A stretch of DNA of 64,000 bases from Bryobacterales bacterium (GTDB lineage: Bacteria > Acidobacteriota > Terriglobia > Bryobacterales > Bryobacteraceae), in the NCBI GenBank assembly GCA_003170295.1, contig PNAJ01000077.1, positions 18,817 through 82,816 on the forward strand, written 5' to 3'. A program made the translations under genes and the position numbers. Shown piece after piece: positions 25,376-34,326 of this stretch. The notes under the pieces are model-generated. The model saw only the letters and a list, made by a program, of their open reading frames with translations, was not told the origin of the DNA and did not search any database. Position 1 is the first letter of the stretch. Each line of letters begins with the position of its first letter.

Positions 25376-28300
25376 ATGCCCGAAGCCCCCAAACCCAGTA
25401 TCAATAGCTGGCTCGAAGACGAGCTGTATCATCAATATCTGCACGACAAGAAAACCGTCGACGCGGGCTGGACGGAGGTATTTGAATCGAACGGCCACCA
25501 GGCACCGGAAGCTCCTCTTCCGGTTGCCGTCGTCGCGCGAACGGTGACGCCGATCGGCGCGGGCGATCAACTGGTGCCTCTGCGCGGACCAGCTTTGCGT
25601 ATCGCCGAGAACATGACGGCGAGCCTGACGATGCCGGTGGCATCCAGCCAGCGCGCGATGCCGGTGAAGGTGATCGACGAGAACCGGCGGTTGATTAACG
25701 AGCGTCGCCAGGTTGCGGGGAAGAGCAAAATCTCATACACCCATTTGGTCGCGTGGGCGATCGTCAAGGCGGTGGAGAAAGTGCCCGCGCTGAATCAGGC
25801 TTATTCGGAAAATGGCGATGAATCGTTCCGCATTACACATCAAAATTTGAATCTCGGAATTGCGGTGGATGTGGCGGGCAAAGATGGCGCGCGATCGCTG
25901 AAAGTACCGTCGATTAAGGGCGCGCAAGCGATGGATTTTGCGCAATTCTTGGCATCTTTTGACGATTTAGTGGCACGCGCGCGGGCAAATAAGCTGGTTG
26001 TGGCCGATTTTGAGGGCACCACGATTTCCCTCACGAATCCGGGTACCGTCGGGACCATGGGATCGACTCCGCGGCTGATGCCGGGGCAGGGCGCGATTAT
26101 CGCGACTGGGGCCATCGATTATCCGCCGGAATATCGTGGCGTGCCGGAGGATGTGCGCACTTCGCTCGGCTTGAGCAAGGTGATGACGGTGACTTGCACC
26201 TACGATCATCGGGTGATTCAGGGCGCGGAATCGGGTCTGTTTCTGGGGCGTTTGCAATCGCTACTCGAAGGAGAAGACGGGTTTTACGATTCGATTTTCA
26301 CGAGCCTCGGGATTCCGATGCGGGCGCTCAAATGGGAGCCGGACCAATCCGCTGCGCCGGTGATCAATGCCGATCCGATGAAGCAGGCGGCAGTCGCGCG
26401 GCTGATGCAAGCTTGGAGAGAGCGCGGCCACTTGGTGGCGGACCTCGATCCGCTGGGCGTGCCGCGAGTTTCGCATCCGGATTTGGAGCCTTCGACGCAC
26501 GGGCTGACCATTTGGGACCTCGACCGCAGTTTTCATGCTGGGTCGTTCGGGGTGATGACGCTGCGGGCGTTGATCGACCGTCTGCGGGTGACGTACGCGA
26601 GCAAAATCGGCGTGCAATGGATGCACATCGACAATATCGAGGAGCGCAACTGGCTGGAGCAGAGGATGGAGCCGACACTGAATCAGTGGCCTCTGGCACC
26701 GGGGCTGAAGCGGCGCGTGTTGCAGGACGTGATCGGCGCGGAGAGCTTCGAAAATTTCCTCGACACACGCTTTAAAGGACACAAGCGGTTTGGCCTGGAA
26801 GGCGGCGAATCGGCGATTGCGATTATCGAGGAACTGCTCGACCGCGCGGCGAACGCGGGGACGGGCGAGGTCGTGATCGGCATGGCGCATCGCGGACGGC
26901 TGCTGGTGTTGTGCAACATCGCGGGCAAGAGCATGGTGCAGCTTTTCGCCGAATTCGAAGGCGACGACGACCCCGATTCGATTGAAGGCTCGGGCGATGT
27001 GAAATATCACTTGGGCGGTTCCGAGGAGCGGACTCTCCCGTCGGGCAAGAAGATCAAGGTCACGGTGGCGTTCAATCCGAGCCATCTGGAGGCCGTGAAT
27101 CCGGTGGTGGAAGGCTATGTGCGCGCCGAACAGGATCTGCTTAAAGACGCTCGCCGCGACAAAATAATTCCGTTGGTGATTCATGGCGACGCCGCGATGG
27201 CAGGGCAAGGCGTGGTCGCCGAGGCGTTCAACTATTCGCGGATCGACGGATACAACACCGGCGGAACGACTCACCTGGTGATCAACAACCAGATCGGGTT
27301 CACGACCAATGCGAGTGAGGCGCGATCGTCGACTTATTGCTCTGATGTTGCGCTGTCGGTGCAGGCTCCGGTATTTCACGTGAACGGGGACGATCCCGAA
27401 GCGTGCGTGCGCGTGACGCAGATCGCCAGCGATTACCGGCAGCGGTTTCACAAAGACGTGGTGATCGACCTGATTTGCTACCGGAAAAACGGCCACAACG
27501 AAGGCGATGATCCCAGCTATACGCAGCCGGTGATGTATCGCAAGATCAAGGCGCAAAAACCGGTGGCCGCGATTTACGCCGAGCGGCTGGAGCACGAGGG
27601 ACTGGTCACCGCGGAAGAGGTGACGGCGTGGCATGAGGCGCATAAAAAACGTCTTTATGCGATCTACGACGAGGCGCAGAAGAACAAGGATGCGGTGGAA
27701 GTGCAGGTGGTCTCGCTGCCCGCCGAGTCCGCGCTGGTGGTGCAGCCGGCGACGGGGGTCGAACGGCAAGTTATCGATCGAGTTGTGAACGCGATCACGA
27801 CGTTCCCTGCCGATTTTCATCTGCATCCGAAGCTTACCGGGTTGATCGCGAAGCGGCGCGCGGTGCTGGAAGGCGCTCCAATCGATTGGGCGATGGCGGA
27901 GTTGCTTGCGTTTGGCAGTCTCGCGATGGAAGGGCATCCGGTGCGCTTATCGGGGCAGGATTCGGGCCGCGGAACGTTCAGCCAGAGGCATGCCGAATAT
28001 CACGATTACGAGTCGGACCGGGTGTTTACACCGCTCTCGCAAGTGGGGCTGTTCGAGGTTTATAACAGTCCTCTGAGCGAATACGCCGTGATGGGATTCG
28101 AGTACGGCTACAGCGCCGCGGACCTGAACGCGCTGGTGCTGTGGGAGGCGCAGTATGGCGATTTTTCCAACGGCGGGCAGATTATTACGGACCAGTTCAT
28201 CTCGTCGGCGGAATCGAAATGGAGTTTGCGGTCGGCGCTGGTGCTGCTTTTACCGCACGGGCAGGAAGGCGGCGGGCCGGAGCATTCGAGCGCTCGCCTG

Positions 28301-28963
28301 GAACGGTTCCTTCAACTTTCGGGCGAGTACAACATGCGCGTCGTCTATCTGACCACGCCGGCCCAATATTTCCACGTGCTCCGGCGGCAAATGAAGAGCC
28401 CGTCGCGCAAGCCGCTGGTCGTCATGACGCCAAAAAGTCTGCTGCGGCATCCGAAAGTGATTTCGTCGATCGATGATCTTACGCGCGGCACCGTGTTCCA
28501 TCCAGTGCTGGCCGATGCGACCGTCGCCGACGCGTCCGCGGTGCGGAAGATACTGGTGTGCTCGGGTAAGATTTACTACGAGCTTCTCGCTGCTCGCGAT
28601 GCTCGCAAATTGACCGATACGGCGATCGTGCGCATGGAGCAACTGTACCCGTGTCCCGAGGCGGAGTTCAACGAAGTGCTGCGGCGGTATCCGGCGGCGA
28701 GCCAGGTAGTCTGGGTGCAAGAGGAGCCTCGTAACATGGGCGCGTGGGGATTCGTGCGCGGCTACATCCAACCGATTCTCGATCGGCAGGGGAGGACGAT
28801 TGGATACGCGGGACGCCCGGAGAGCGCGAGTCCGTCACCGGGCTCGCTGAAGCGGCATAATCAGGAGCAGGCGCAATTGATCGAAGAAGCGTTCGCGCCG
28901 CCGACGGTGGAGCGGAAGCGGAATAAGCGGCTGATTCGCAGAAGGCGTCGGCAGCAGGTGTAA
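25376..28963 (+). CDS. kgd: 2-oxoglutarate dehydrogenase E2-E1 fusion (Kgd-type)
   Basis: A 1195-residue multifunctional enzyme of the TCA cycle, close in length to mycobacterial Kgd (about 1230). After an E1o-like start (WLEDELYHQYLHDKKTVDAGW), an E2 acyltransferase domain ends in DHRVIQGAESG near 276, with the catalytic His and Asp. A thiamine-dependent E1o part follows: HRGRLLVL near 504, GDAAMAGQGVV near 604 and NQIGFTTNASEARSS. No lipoyl domain is seen, as in Kgd, so a lipoylated partner E2 must be supplied elsewhere. Fusion of sucA and sucB functions is best known in Actinobacteria. Confidence 0.93.
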   Translation: MPEAPKPSINSWLEDELYHQYLHDKKTVDAGWTEVFESNGHQAPEAPLPVAVVARTVTPIGAGDQLVPLRGPALRIAENMTASLTMPVASSQRAMPVKVIDENRRLINERRQVAGKSKISYTHLVAWAIVKAVEKVPALNQAYSENGDESFRITHQNLNLGIAVDVAGKDGARSLKVPSIKGAQAMDFAQFLASFDDLVARARANKLVVADFEGTTISLTNPGTVGTMGSTPRLMPGQGAIIATGAIDYPPEYRGVPEDVRTSLGLSKVMTVTCTYDHRVIQGAESGLFLGRLQSLLEGEDGFYDSIFTSLGIPMRALKWEPDQSAAPVINADPMKQAAVARLMQAWRERGHLVADLDPLGVPRVSHPDLEPSTHGLTIWDLDRSFHAGSFGVMTLRALIDRLRVTYASKIGVQWMHIDNIEERNWLEQRMEPTLNQWPLAPGLKRRVLQDVIGAESFENFLDTRFKGHKRFGLEGGESAIAIIEELLDRAANAGTGEVVIGMAHRGRLLVLCNIAGKSMVQLFAEFEGDDDPDSIEGSGDVKYHLGGSEERTLPSGKKIKVTVAFNPSHLEAVNPVVEGYVRAEQDLLKDARRDKIIPLVIHGDAAMAGQGVVAEAFNYSRIDGYNTGGTTHLVINNQIGFTTNASEARSSTYCSDVALSVQAPVFHVNGDDPEACVRVTQIASDYRQRFHKDVVIDLICYRKNGHNEGDDPSYTQPVMYRKIKAQKPVAAIYAERLEHEGLVTAEEVTAWHEAHKKRLYAIYDEAQKNKDAVEVQVVSLPAESALVVQPATGVERQVIDRVVNAITTFPADFHLHPKLTGLIAKRRAVLEGAPIDWAMAELLAFGSLAMEGHPVRLSGQDSGRGTFSQRHAEYHDYESDRVFTPLSQVGLFEVYNSPLSEYAVMGFEYGYSAADLNALVLWEAQYGDFSNGGQIITDQFISSAESKWSLRSALVLLLPHGQEGGGPEHSSARLERFLQLSGEYNMRVVYLTTPAQYFHVLRRQMKSPSRKPLVVMTPKSLLRHPKVISSIDDLTRGTVFHPVLADATVADASAVRKILVCSGKIYYELLAARDARKLTDTAIVRMEQLYPCPEAEFNEVLRRYPAASQVVWVQEEPRNMGAWGFVRGYIQPILDRQGRTIGYAGRPESASPSPGSLKRHNQEQAQLIEEAFAPPTVERKRNKRLIRRRRRQQV

Positions 28964-28994
28964 GCGCATCGCTCTGTACGCAGTAAGGAAGATG

Positions 28995-29270
28995 CTATTT
29001 TAACCGCCGGTACACTTCCTTTCGATCGCCGACGCGAATAACAAGCACAAGGAGCACCTCATCCTTGATCTGGTAAATCACCCGGTAGTTCTTCTTTGGA
29101 CCCACGTGCAGTCGATACAGCTTTTCCTTCGCGTGAAGCCTCTCCGCGCCTGCGGGGCGCGGAGCCTCCTCTAACCGAAGCAGATCGGAGTTAATCCTTT
29201 TGCGAATGTGCGGATCAAGCTTGCGAATGTCCCTCTGTGCCGCGGGCGACAACTCGAGGTGGTACGCCAA
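28995..29270 (-). CDS. RelE/ParE-family toxin
   Basis: A 91-residue basic protein: YHLELSPAAQRDIRKLD, a helix, then RLHAKEKLYRLHVGPKKNYRVIYQIKDEVLLVLVIRVGDRKEVYRR. This is the RelE-type toxin pattern, with basic and Tyr residues at the usual RNase positions. The antitoxin gene ends three bases upstream on the same strand, the standard order. Confidence 0.85.
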   Translation of the reverse strand: MAYHLELSPAAQRDIRKLDPHIRKRINSDLLRLEEAPRPAGAERLHAKEKLYRLHVGPKKNYRVIYQIKDEVLLVLVIRVGDRKEVYRRLK

Positions 29271-29273
29271 GAA

Positions 29274-29534
29274 TCAGTCCCCGAGTTCGCGCATAAAGAC
29301 ACGAAGTGGAACCCTCTTTCCACCCTCTGCGAGCGCCCTTCGCGCGTCTTCGATGTCCTGGCGATCCATCTCCTCTTGAGTCAGATGCTCTAGTAGGCGC
29401 AGATCCTCGATTGGAACAACCGCAGCGATGCCTTTGCCTCGACGTGAAAGCACGGTCCGCTCTTTGGTTTGTGCGGCACGATTCACGATTTCGGTAAGTT
29501 CAGCTTTCGCTTTCGATACGGTGAGCCGCGTCAT
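29274..29534 (-). CDS. Phd/YefM-family antitoxin
   Basis: An 86-residue protein whose N-terminus, MTRLTVSKAKAELTEIVNRAAQTKERTVLSRRGKGIAAVVP, is the Phd/YefM DNA-binding fold. The acidic helical C-terminus (EEMDRQDIEDARRAL) would neutralise the adjacent RelE toxin. AAGGA lies immediately before the ATG, and a TAGGAT hexamer lies 9 nt upstream. The complex normally represses its own promoter. Confidence 0.85.
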   Translation of the reverse strand: MTRLTVSKAKAELTEIVNRAAQTKERTVLSRRGKGIAAVVPIEDLRLLEHLTQEEMDRQDIEDARRALAEGGKRVPLRVFMRELGD

Positions 29535-29581
29535 TCCTTCAGTATCCTACTAGAGCGCAGCCCGCCGCTCCTTCAAGTCAC

Positions 29582-30058
29582 TTAAAAAGGAACGTCGTCC
29601 TCATCCACGCCACCGCTCATGGGCGCAGCCGCTGCTGCGGCGGGAGCTTGACGGCTTCTCGGCGCGCTCTTCATTGGCTCTTGCGAGAATTCTTCGCCAC
29701 CGCCGCCGCTGGGGGCGCTATCGCCACGTCCGCCGAGCAGGATTACTTCGTCCGCAACGACCTCGGTCGCGTAGACCTTCTTGCCATCTTTATCGTCGTA
29801 GCTGCGCGTTTGCAGGCGCCCTTCGACGTAGATCTGCTTGCCTTTTAATAAATACGGCGCGACTGCTTCACCACGCCACAGGACCACCCGAGTCCAGTCG
29901 GTTTCTTCCTTCCAATCGCCCGTTGCCTGATCCTTCCAGCGGCGGCTCGTGGCCACCGAAAACTTGGTGACGGCGACCTGCGAAGCGGTATACGCCGTCT
30001 CGGCATCGCGGCCCAGGTGACCGATCAGGATTACTTTGTTGACACTACGGCTTGCCAT
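29582..30058 (-). CDS. ssb: Single-stranded DNA-binding protein
   Basis: A 158-residue protein. The OB-fold (about 1-110) starts ASRSVNKVILIGHLGRDAE and contains WTRVVLWRGEAVAPYLLKGKQIYVEGRLQTRSY. A Gly/Pro/Ala-rich disordered linker follows, and the acidic tip DEDDVPF matches the conserved DDxPF motif that binds repair proteins. It works in replication, recombination and repair. It stands alone here, without rpsF or rpsR, and is followed by a toxin-antitoxin pair. Confidence 0.95.
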   Translation of the reverse strand: MASRSVNKVILIGHLGRDAETAYTASQVAVTKFSVATSRRWKDQATGDWKEETDWTRVVLWRGEAVAPYLLKGKQIYVEGRLQTRSYDDKDGKKVYATEVVADEVILLGGRGDSAPSGGGGEEFSQEPMKSAPRSRQAPAAAAAAPMSGGVDEDDVPF

Positions 30059-30141
30059 GATATTTGCAATCTAACATACAGCGCGCACCGATGTGGCGTT
30101 CCCCGTTTATTCTGGCGGTGCGCTCCGCACCCTTTGCGCTT

Positions 30142-31464
30142 CTAATGCTGGCGTGCGATGCGGTACAGGTTCGACGCGGTACGGATAATCAAACTACCGC
30201 GAGCGATGGCCGGGGTCGCCATGCACATCTCGTCGAGCGAGTTTTTCCCGACCAGTTTGTATTGCGGACCCGCTTCGACTACGAACGTATCGCCGTCTTC
30301 GCTCAACAGGAACAGTTTCCCGTTGGACGCCCAGGGCGACGCGGTGAACGCTCCGGCCGCGGGATCCATCCGCTGCTTGCCGTAAATTTCCTTGCCGGTC
30401 GTCGCGTCATGGGCCGTGAGAAATCCGCCGTCGAGCAGGGTGTAGTAATAATCGCCATAGACCAGAGGCGAGGGATTGTAGGGACCCGCCTTCGGCTGAT
30501 ACCAGGCGATGCCTGCGTTGCTTGTCTCACCCGCGGCAAGTGTGAGGTCGCCACGCGCGCCCGGTTTCACGGCGTAAACGGGCCGCACCTGATCGAGGAC
30601 GTAGCCCGAGGCGATGTACAAAAGTCCATGGCTCGAAAACGGAGTGGGGATCGAGATCGACGACATGCCTCCGAACTCCCACAGCAGTTTGCCATCGAGA
30701 TCGTAGGACCGCACGCGGCCCGTGCCCGGCGTGACGATCTCCTTTTTGCCATCGTGCGCCCAGATGTAGGGAGTGGCCCAGTTGGTTTTCTCGTCGCGAT
30801 CGACGCTCCAGATCACTTTGCCCGTTTTCGCGTCGAGTGCTTGCAAATACGAATGATCGTCGTTGTCGTTCACAAGGTACAAACGGCCATGATCGAGCAC
30901 GGGCGACGCCGCGGTGCCCCATCCGTATCGCGTCGCAACGGGTTTCGCCTGTTGCGACCAGAGCAGTTTGCCCGAAAAATCGTAGCAGAACAGGCCGACA
31001 TTGCCGAAGTAGGCGTAGACACGCTCGCCATCGGTGACCGGAGTCTCCGACGCGTAGCTATTCTTCAGATGCCGCGATCCGGCGGGCACGCCGTGCCTGG
31101 CTTCGCGTTCCCACAAAATTTTTCCGGTCGCGAAATCGACCGCGTAGACCATCCATCGATGCTCGTCGACGGGAGCCTTGCGTTCGCCGCCAAAATAGAG
31201 GCCTTTTTTCGGCTTCTCGACCTCGGTGCTGCTGATCACGGTGGTCAAGAAAATCCGGTCGCCCCATATAATTGGAGAGGACCAGCCGACGCCGGGGATC
31301 GCGGCTTTCCATGCGACGTTTTCCGTCTGGGACCATTTGTCGGGCAAAGCAGGGTCGTCGGCCACGCCGGTCGATCCGGGGCCTCGGAATTGCGGCCACT
31401 GTTTGGCGTCCGGCAGATCCGCCGCGGAGAGCGTCATCGAAAGCACGGCTAACAATCTGAACAT
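30142..31464 (-). CDS. Exported PQQ-like beta-propeller repeat protein
   Basis: A 440-residue protein with a short signal peptide (MFRLLAVLSMTLSAA). Propeller blades recur with the motif xxDxxTGKxxW: YAVDFATGKILWERE, QALDAKTGKVIWSV, RSYDLDGKLLWEFG and TAHDATTGKEIYGKQ. WPQFRGPGSTGVADD near residue 22 is the usual start of outer-membrane-type PQQ propellers of Planctomycetes and Acidobacteria. No haem or clear PQQ-catalytic residues can be named. The ATG has TAGAAT 6 nt upstream and no Shine-Dalgarno. Confidence 0.8.
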   Translation of the reverse strand: MFRLLAVLSMTLSAADLPDAKQWPQFRGPGSTGVADDPALPDKWSQTENVAWKAAIPGVGWSSPIIWGDRIFLTTVISSTEVEKPKKGLYFGGERKAPVDEHRWMVYAVDFATGKILWEREARHGVPAGSRHLKNSYASETPVTDGERVYAYFGNVGLFCYDFSGKLLWSQQAKPVATRYGWGTAASPVLDHGRLYLVNDNDDHSYLQALDAKTGKVIWSVDRDEKTNWATPYIWAHDGKKEIVTPGTGRVRSYDLDGKLLWEFGGMSSISIPTPFSSHGLLYIASGYVLDQVRPVYAVKPGARGDLTLAAGETSNAGIAWYQPKAGPYNPSPLVYGDYYYTLLDGGFLTAHDATTGKEIYGKQRMDPAAGAFTASPWASNGKLFLLSEDGDTFVVEAGPQYKLVGKNSLDEMCMATPAIARGSLIIRTASNLYRIARQH

Positions 31465-31470
31465 GGGACT

Positions 31471-31476
31471 ATTCTA
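31471..31476 (-). promoter_or_regulatory. Candidate -10 box of a leaderless mRNA
   Basis: On the minus strand TAGAAT is followed by six bases (AGTCCC) and then the ATG at 31464. There is no Shine-Dalgarno. The same hexamer and spacing occur before the GTG at 9961. Confidence 0.4.
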
Positions 31477-31505
31477 TATGGACGCACGTGTTAACATTTG
31501 AGTCA

Positions 31506-32882
31506 ATGCGGCGTTTGTGCGCCTTGCTTTCCATCGCGGCCATCGGGGTGGCTGACGACAACCGGTCCCTTCCAGACCGCACGCGGCAGTATCTGATCGA
31601 TCTGGTGAAGATCGATACGTCCAACCCGCCTGGAAATGAAACCGCCGTTGCTCAATACCTCAAGCAGGTGGCGGATTCGCACGCCATCTCCTGCGAGTTG
31701 ATCGGCCTCGATCCGAAGCGGCTGAACTTTGTGGCTCGACTGAAAGGCTCGGGGCATGGGCGGCCTCTGCTGCTGATGGCGCATAGCGACGTAGTGCCGG
31801 TGGAACGCGCGCAGTGGACCGTCGATCCATTCAGCGGCGAGACTCGCAACGGATATATTTACGGGCGCGGCACGATGGATGATAAGTCGCTGCTCGCAGC
31901 CGAAATCGCCGTGCTGGTGGAAATCAAGCGCCGTAATATTAAACTCGGCCGCGACGTGATCCTGCTTTCGGAGGCGGACGAGGAAGCCAACTCCTCCGGC
32001 ATCCAATGGGTGCTGCAACACAATTACCCGAAGATCGACGCCGAGTTCGCGTTGAACGAAGGCGGCTCCATTCTGGAAACGAAGGACGGGCCGAAAATTT
32101 TCGAGGTCCAGACCATGGAAAAACTTCCGACCCGGATGATTCTCACCGCCAAAGGCACGGCCGGCGACGGATCGCTGCCGCGCGCGGACAATCCGAACAC
32201 CCATCTGATCCGTGCCTTGGCGAAATTGTCAGAAGCCGAACAGCCCGTCTCGCTCAACTTCACCACGCGCCGCTATCTGCGCGAGATTTCGAGGATCGCG
32301 GAGTATTCCTGGCTTGCGTCATTGATCAAGGGGCTCGAAAATCCCGCCACGAGACAGGGGATCGCCAATCAGATCCGTGCGAAAGATCCGGAGCTCGACG
32401 CGATGCTGCGGACCACGGTGGTCCCGACGATGCTGAAAGCCGGGACCAAGAACAACGTCGTCCCTAATACGGCGGAGGCGCAGTTGGACGTGCGCCGGCT
32501 TCCCAACGAAACGAAAGAGGACGTGCTCGCGCGGTTCCGGCAGACGATCAACGATAGCGCCGTCGATATCGCGCTTGCGCCGGGCCCGCAGCTCGCGGCG
32601 ACGGACCCAAGTCCGATGTCGACGCCCCTGTTTCAGGCCATGGTACGCGCGATCGGCCGCACCTATCCACGCGACGTGATCGTTCCCTACATGGCTCGCG
32701 GCGCCACTGACGGCAATTTCTTGCGCGCTCACGGCATGCCCGTTTATGGGGTACCGGTGTTTGTCCGCGACGGCGGCGATGCGCATCCCCACGGGAATGA
32801 CGAACGCATCTCGCCGAAAAATCTCGAGGACGGCGTGGAGTTACTGTGGCAGATCGTCCTCGAAATCGCGGGCGGTGGGTAA
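31506..32882 (+). CDS. Exported M20-family metallopeptidase
   Basis: About 458 residues. A short signal peptide (LCALLSIAAIGVAD) is followed by a di-zinc M20/M25/M40 peptidase: MAHSDVVP with the first His and Asp, GRGTMDDK with the bridging Asp, LSEADEEANSSG with the general-base Glu, and AHPHGNDERI with the C-terminal His. A dimerisation domain lies at about 200-320. It probably hydrolyses small peptides or N-acyl amino acids outside the cytoplasm. ATG 31506 is preferred; a GTG at 31488 is possible. Divergent from the PQQ propeller gene. Confidence 0.87.
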   Translation: MRRLCALLSIAAIGVADDNRSLPDRTRQYLIDLVKIDTSNPPGNETAVAQYLKQVADSHAISCELIGLDPKRLNFVARLKGSGHGRPLLLMAHSDVVPVERAQWTVDPFSGETRNGYIYGRGTMDDKSLLAAEIAVLVEIKRRNIKLGRDVILLSEADEEANSSGIQWVLQHNYPKIDAEFALNEGGSILETKDGPKIFEVQTMEKLPTRMILTAKGTAGDGSLPRADNPNTHLIRALAKLSEAEQPVSLNFTTRRYLREISRIAEYSWLASLIKGLENPATRQGIANQIRAKDPELDAMLRTTVVPTMLKAGTKNNVVPNTAEAQLDVRRLPNETKEDVLARFRQTINDSAVDIALAPGPQLAATDPSPMSTPLFQAMVRAIGRTYPRDVIVPYMARGATDGNFLRAHGMPVYGVPVFVRDGGDAHPHGNDERISPKNLEDGVELLWQIVLEIAGGG

Positions 32883-32911
32883 GTGGCTCTTTTTTCAGAC
32901 TTGGGGATCAA

Positions 32912-32940
32912 GAGAACCGCGACCGCCGGGAGCGGTCAGC
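32912..32940. repeat. Family D dispersed repeat
   Basis: GAGAACCGCGACCGCC followed by GGGAGCGGTCAGC matches the family D consensus. It lies in the 95-bp gap after the M20 peptidase gene; the rest of the gap shows nothing else. Confidence 0.7.
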
Positions 32941-32977
32941 GCCGAAGTTTTCACACAGACTCGTAAGCCCGGGGATT

Positions 32978-33265
32978 CTAATCGATGAAACCCTTCCAGG
33001 TCTTCCCCGTCCCGTCCCGCAGCGTCACCGTTACGTTCTCCGACACGCCCGAGAGCGTGCGGCCCTTGCCATCGCGAAAACGGTACACCACGGAATTATC
33101 GTCATTCCTGGTAGCCGAGCCCTGCCACACGTTTCCGTACTCGTCCTTCAGCTTGATGTAGTCGCCGTGACCGTAGCCGAAAACGCGCGTTTTTGTGCCC
33201 TCTTCTTCCAGATGGAAAAACCCTCCGGGAATGTGGGTGTGTTTTTTATTTCTGCCGTAAATCAT
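32978..33265 (-). CDS. Small hypothetical protein
   Basis: A 95-residue, mostly beta-rich protein (MIYGRNKKHTHIPGGFFHLEEEGTKTR, then VTVTLRDGTGKTWKGF). It has no signal peptide, no Cys and no known motif. Repeated Asp-Gly turns (EYGNVWQG, DGKGRTL, DGTGKTW) suggest a small beta-barrel or WxG-type repeat. Not recognised. Confidence 0.6.
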   Translation of the reverse strand: MIYGRNKKHTHIPGGFFHLEEEGTKTRVFGYGHGDYIKLKDEYGNVWQGSATRNDDNSVVYRFRDGKGRTLSGVSENVTVTLRDGTGKTWKGFID

Positions 33266-33308
33266 GGGTCTTCTCTTATAGGATGAGTCAGTACTCTCGA
33301 TTTTTCGA

Positions 33309-34304
33309 TCAGGGATTGACCTTAGGGCGGATTACTTTGATCCCCAAGGGAGCGTACGATTCCTCCAGCTTCCGAAACATCCGATCGTCCTCAAATGTCC
33401 CAGTCACTGCGCCGCCCGATCCTGAGAAATTCGAGGTCGCTCCCACGGAACGGGCCGTCCGAATCATTTCCAGATTGCCTTCGCTGATGGTGTAAATCCT
33501 CGCGCGCAAATCGAAATTGGCGTCGATCAATTTCCCCAACTCCGCCACATCTCCCGCGAGCAGCGCCATGCGCCCGCGTGCTGCATAGCTCGCCCACTCC
33601 TCCATCGCGCCGCGAACGTCGGAATCGCCCGCATTCCACCGTTCCCGCACATTGGTATGGAATACTTCGGTACCCTCGCTCAAACTGGTCCGATACGCCA
33701 GGTAAATATTCGGGAGTAACGACGGGTCCAGCCGCTCGTACTCGCCATAGCCGCGCGCATCCATCAAATGCTTGGCGAAATCCATGTAGACCAGCCCTTC
33801 GTAGACCTGAATCACGCGATCCTGCGGACCCGCGGGAACGCCCAGCTCCTTAGTCTCCGTTTCGAGCGCCAGCTTGGCCTGCAACGCCAGCGGAATCTCA
33901 ACCGAATAGTATTGGCACAGCGCCCGCAGCGCGGCGATGATGATCGCACTCGACCCGCCCATGCCCAGGCGCAGGGGAATGGTCGACTCGTACTCGATTG
34001 TGAAATTGCGATTCGGAAGTTCGATGCCATGCTCGCGGCAATAATCCAGGAAGCGCACGATCAGCGCCTGAATGATGCGAATCCCGCCGTAATAACCTCG
34101 CCAGCGCGTACTGGCATGCAGATCTTCCAGGCTCTCGAAAACCGGCATGTCGGCTTTCGACGCCTTGATCTCCAGACGCGCGCTGGGAGAGAGGACCACG
34201 CGCGCGCGAAAATCACGCACCAGAAAAGCGATCGTCTTCCCAAAATATCCGTCGCTCGGGTTGCCCAGCAGTCCGGCTCGTGCGTACGCGTAAGTCTCGA
34301 TCAT
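33309..34304 (-). CDS. GHMP-family sugar kinase, glucuronokinase-like
   Basis: A 331-residue ATP-dependent small-molecule kinase. It begins [21 protein letters not shown], and the ATP-binding motif 2 is [16 protein letters not shown] near 110. Later segments, [23 protein letters not shown] and [17 protein letters not shown], match my recollection of plant glucuronokinase better than mevalonate or homoserine kinases. It would phosphorylate a sugar at the anomeric carbon; D-glucuronate is inference. The ATG has TAGTAT 6 nt upstream and no Shine-Dalgarno. Divergent from dtd by 22 bp. Confidence 0.82.
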   Translation of the reverse strand: MIETYAYARAGLLGNPSDGYFGKTIAFLVRDFRARVVLSPSARLEIKASKADMPVFESLEDLHASTRWRGYYGGIRIIQALIVRFLDYCREHGIELPNRNFTIEYESTIPLRLGMGGSSAIIIAALRALCQYYSVEIPLALQAKLALETETKELGVPAGPQDRVIQVYEGLVYMDFAKHLMDARGYGEYERLDPSLLPNIYLAYRTSLSEGTEVFHTNVRERWNAGDSDVRGAMEEWASYAARGRMALLAGDVAELGKLIDANFDLRARIYTISEGNLEMIRTARSVGATSNFSGSGGAVTGTFEDDRMFRKLEESYAPLGIKVIRPKVNP

Positions 34305-34309
34305 ATCGT

Positions 34310-34316
34310 TATACTA
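34310..34316. promoter_or_regulatory. Candidate bidirectional -10 box between GHMP kinase and dtd
   Basis: TATACTA gives TATACT on the plus strand, 11 nt before the dtd ATG at 34327. It gives TAGTAT on the minus strand, exactly 6 nt before the kinase ATG at 34304. The core has the same form, TATNCTA, as the one at 3684-3690. No good -35 is visible. Confidence 0.4.
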
Positions 34317-34326
34317 CTCTCACACC

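Noticed and set aside
26261..27937. A 558-codon open frame opposite kgd
   Set aside because: Covers the E1o domain in antisense; no recognisable fold.
30064..31452. A 462-codon plus-strand open frame opposite a PQQ propeller gene
   Set aside because: The minus-strand frame has signal peptide and blade repeats; the plus frame is Arg-rich and starts within ssb upstream sequence.
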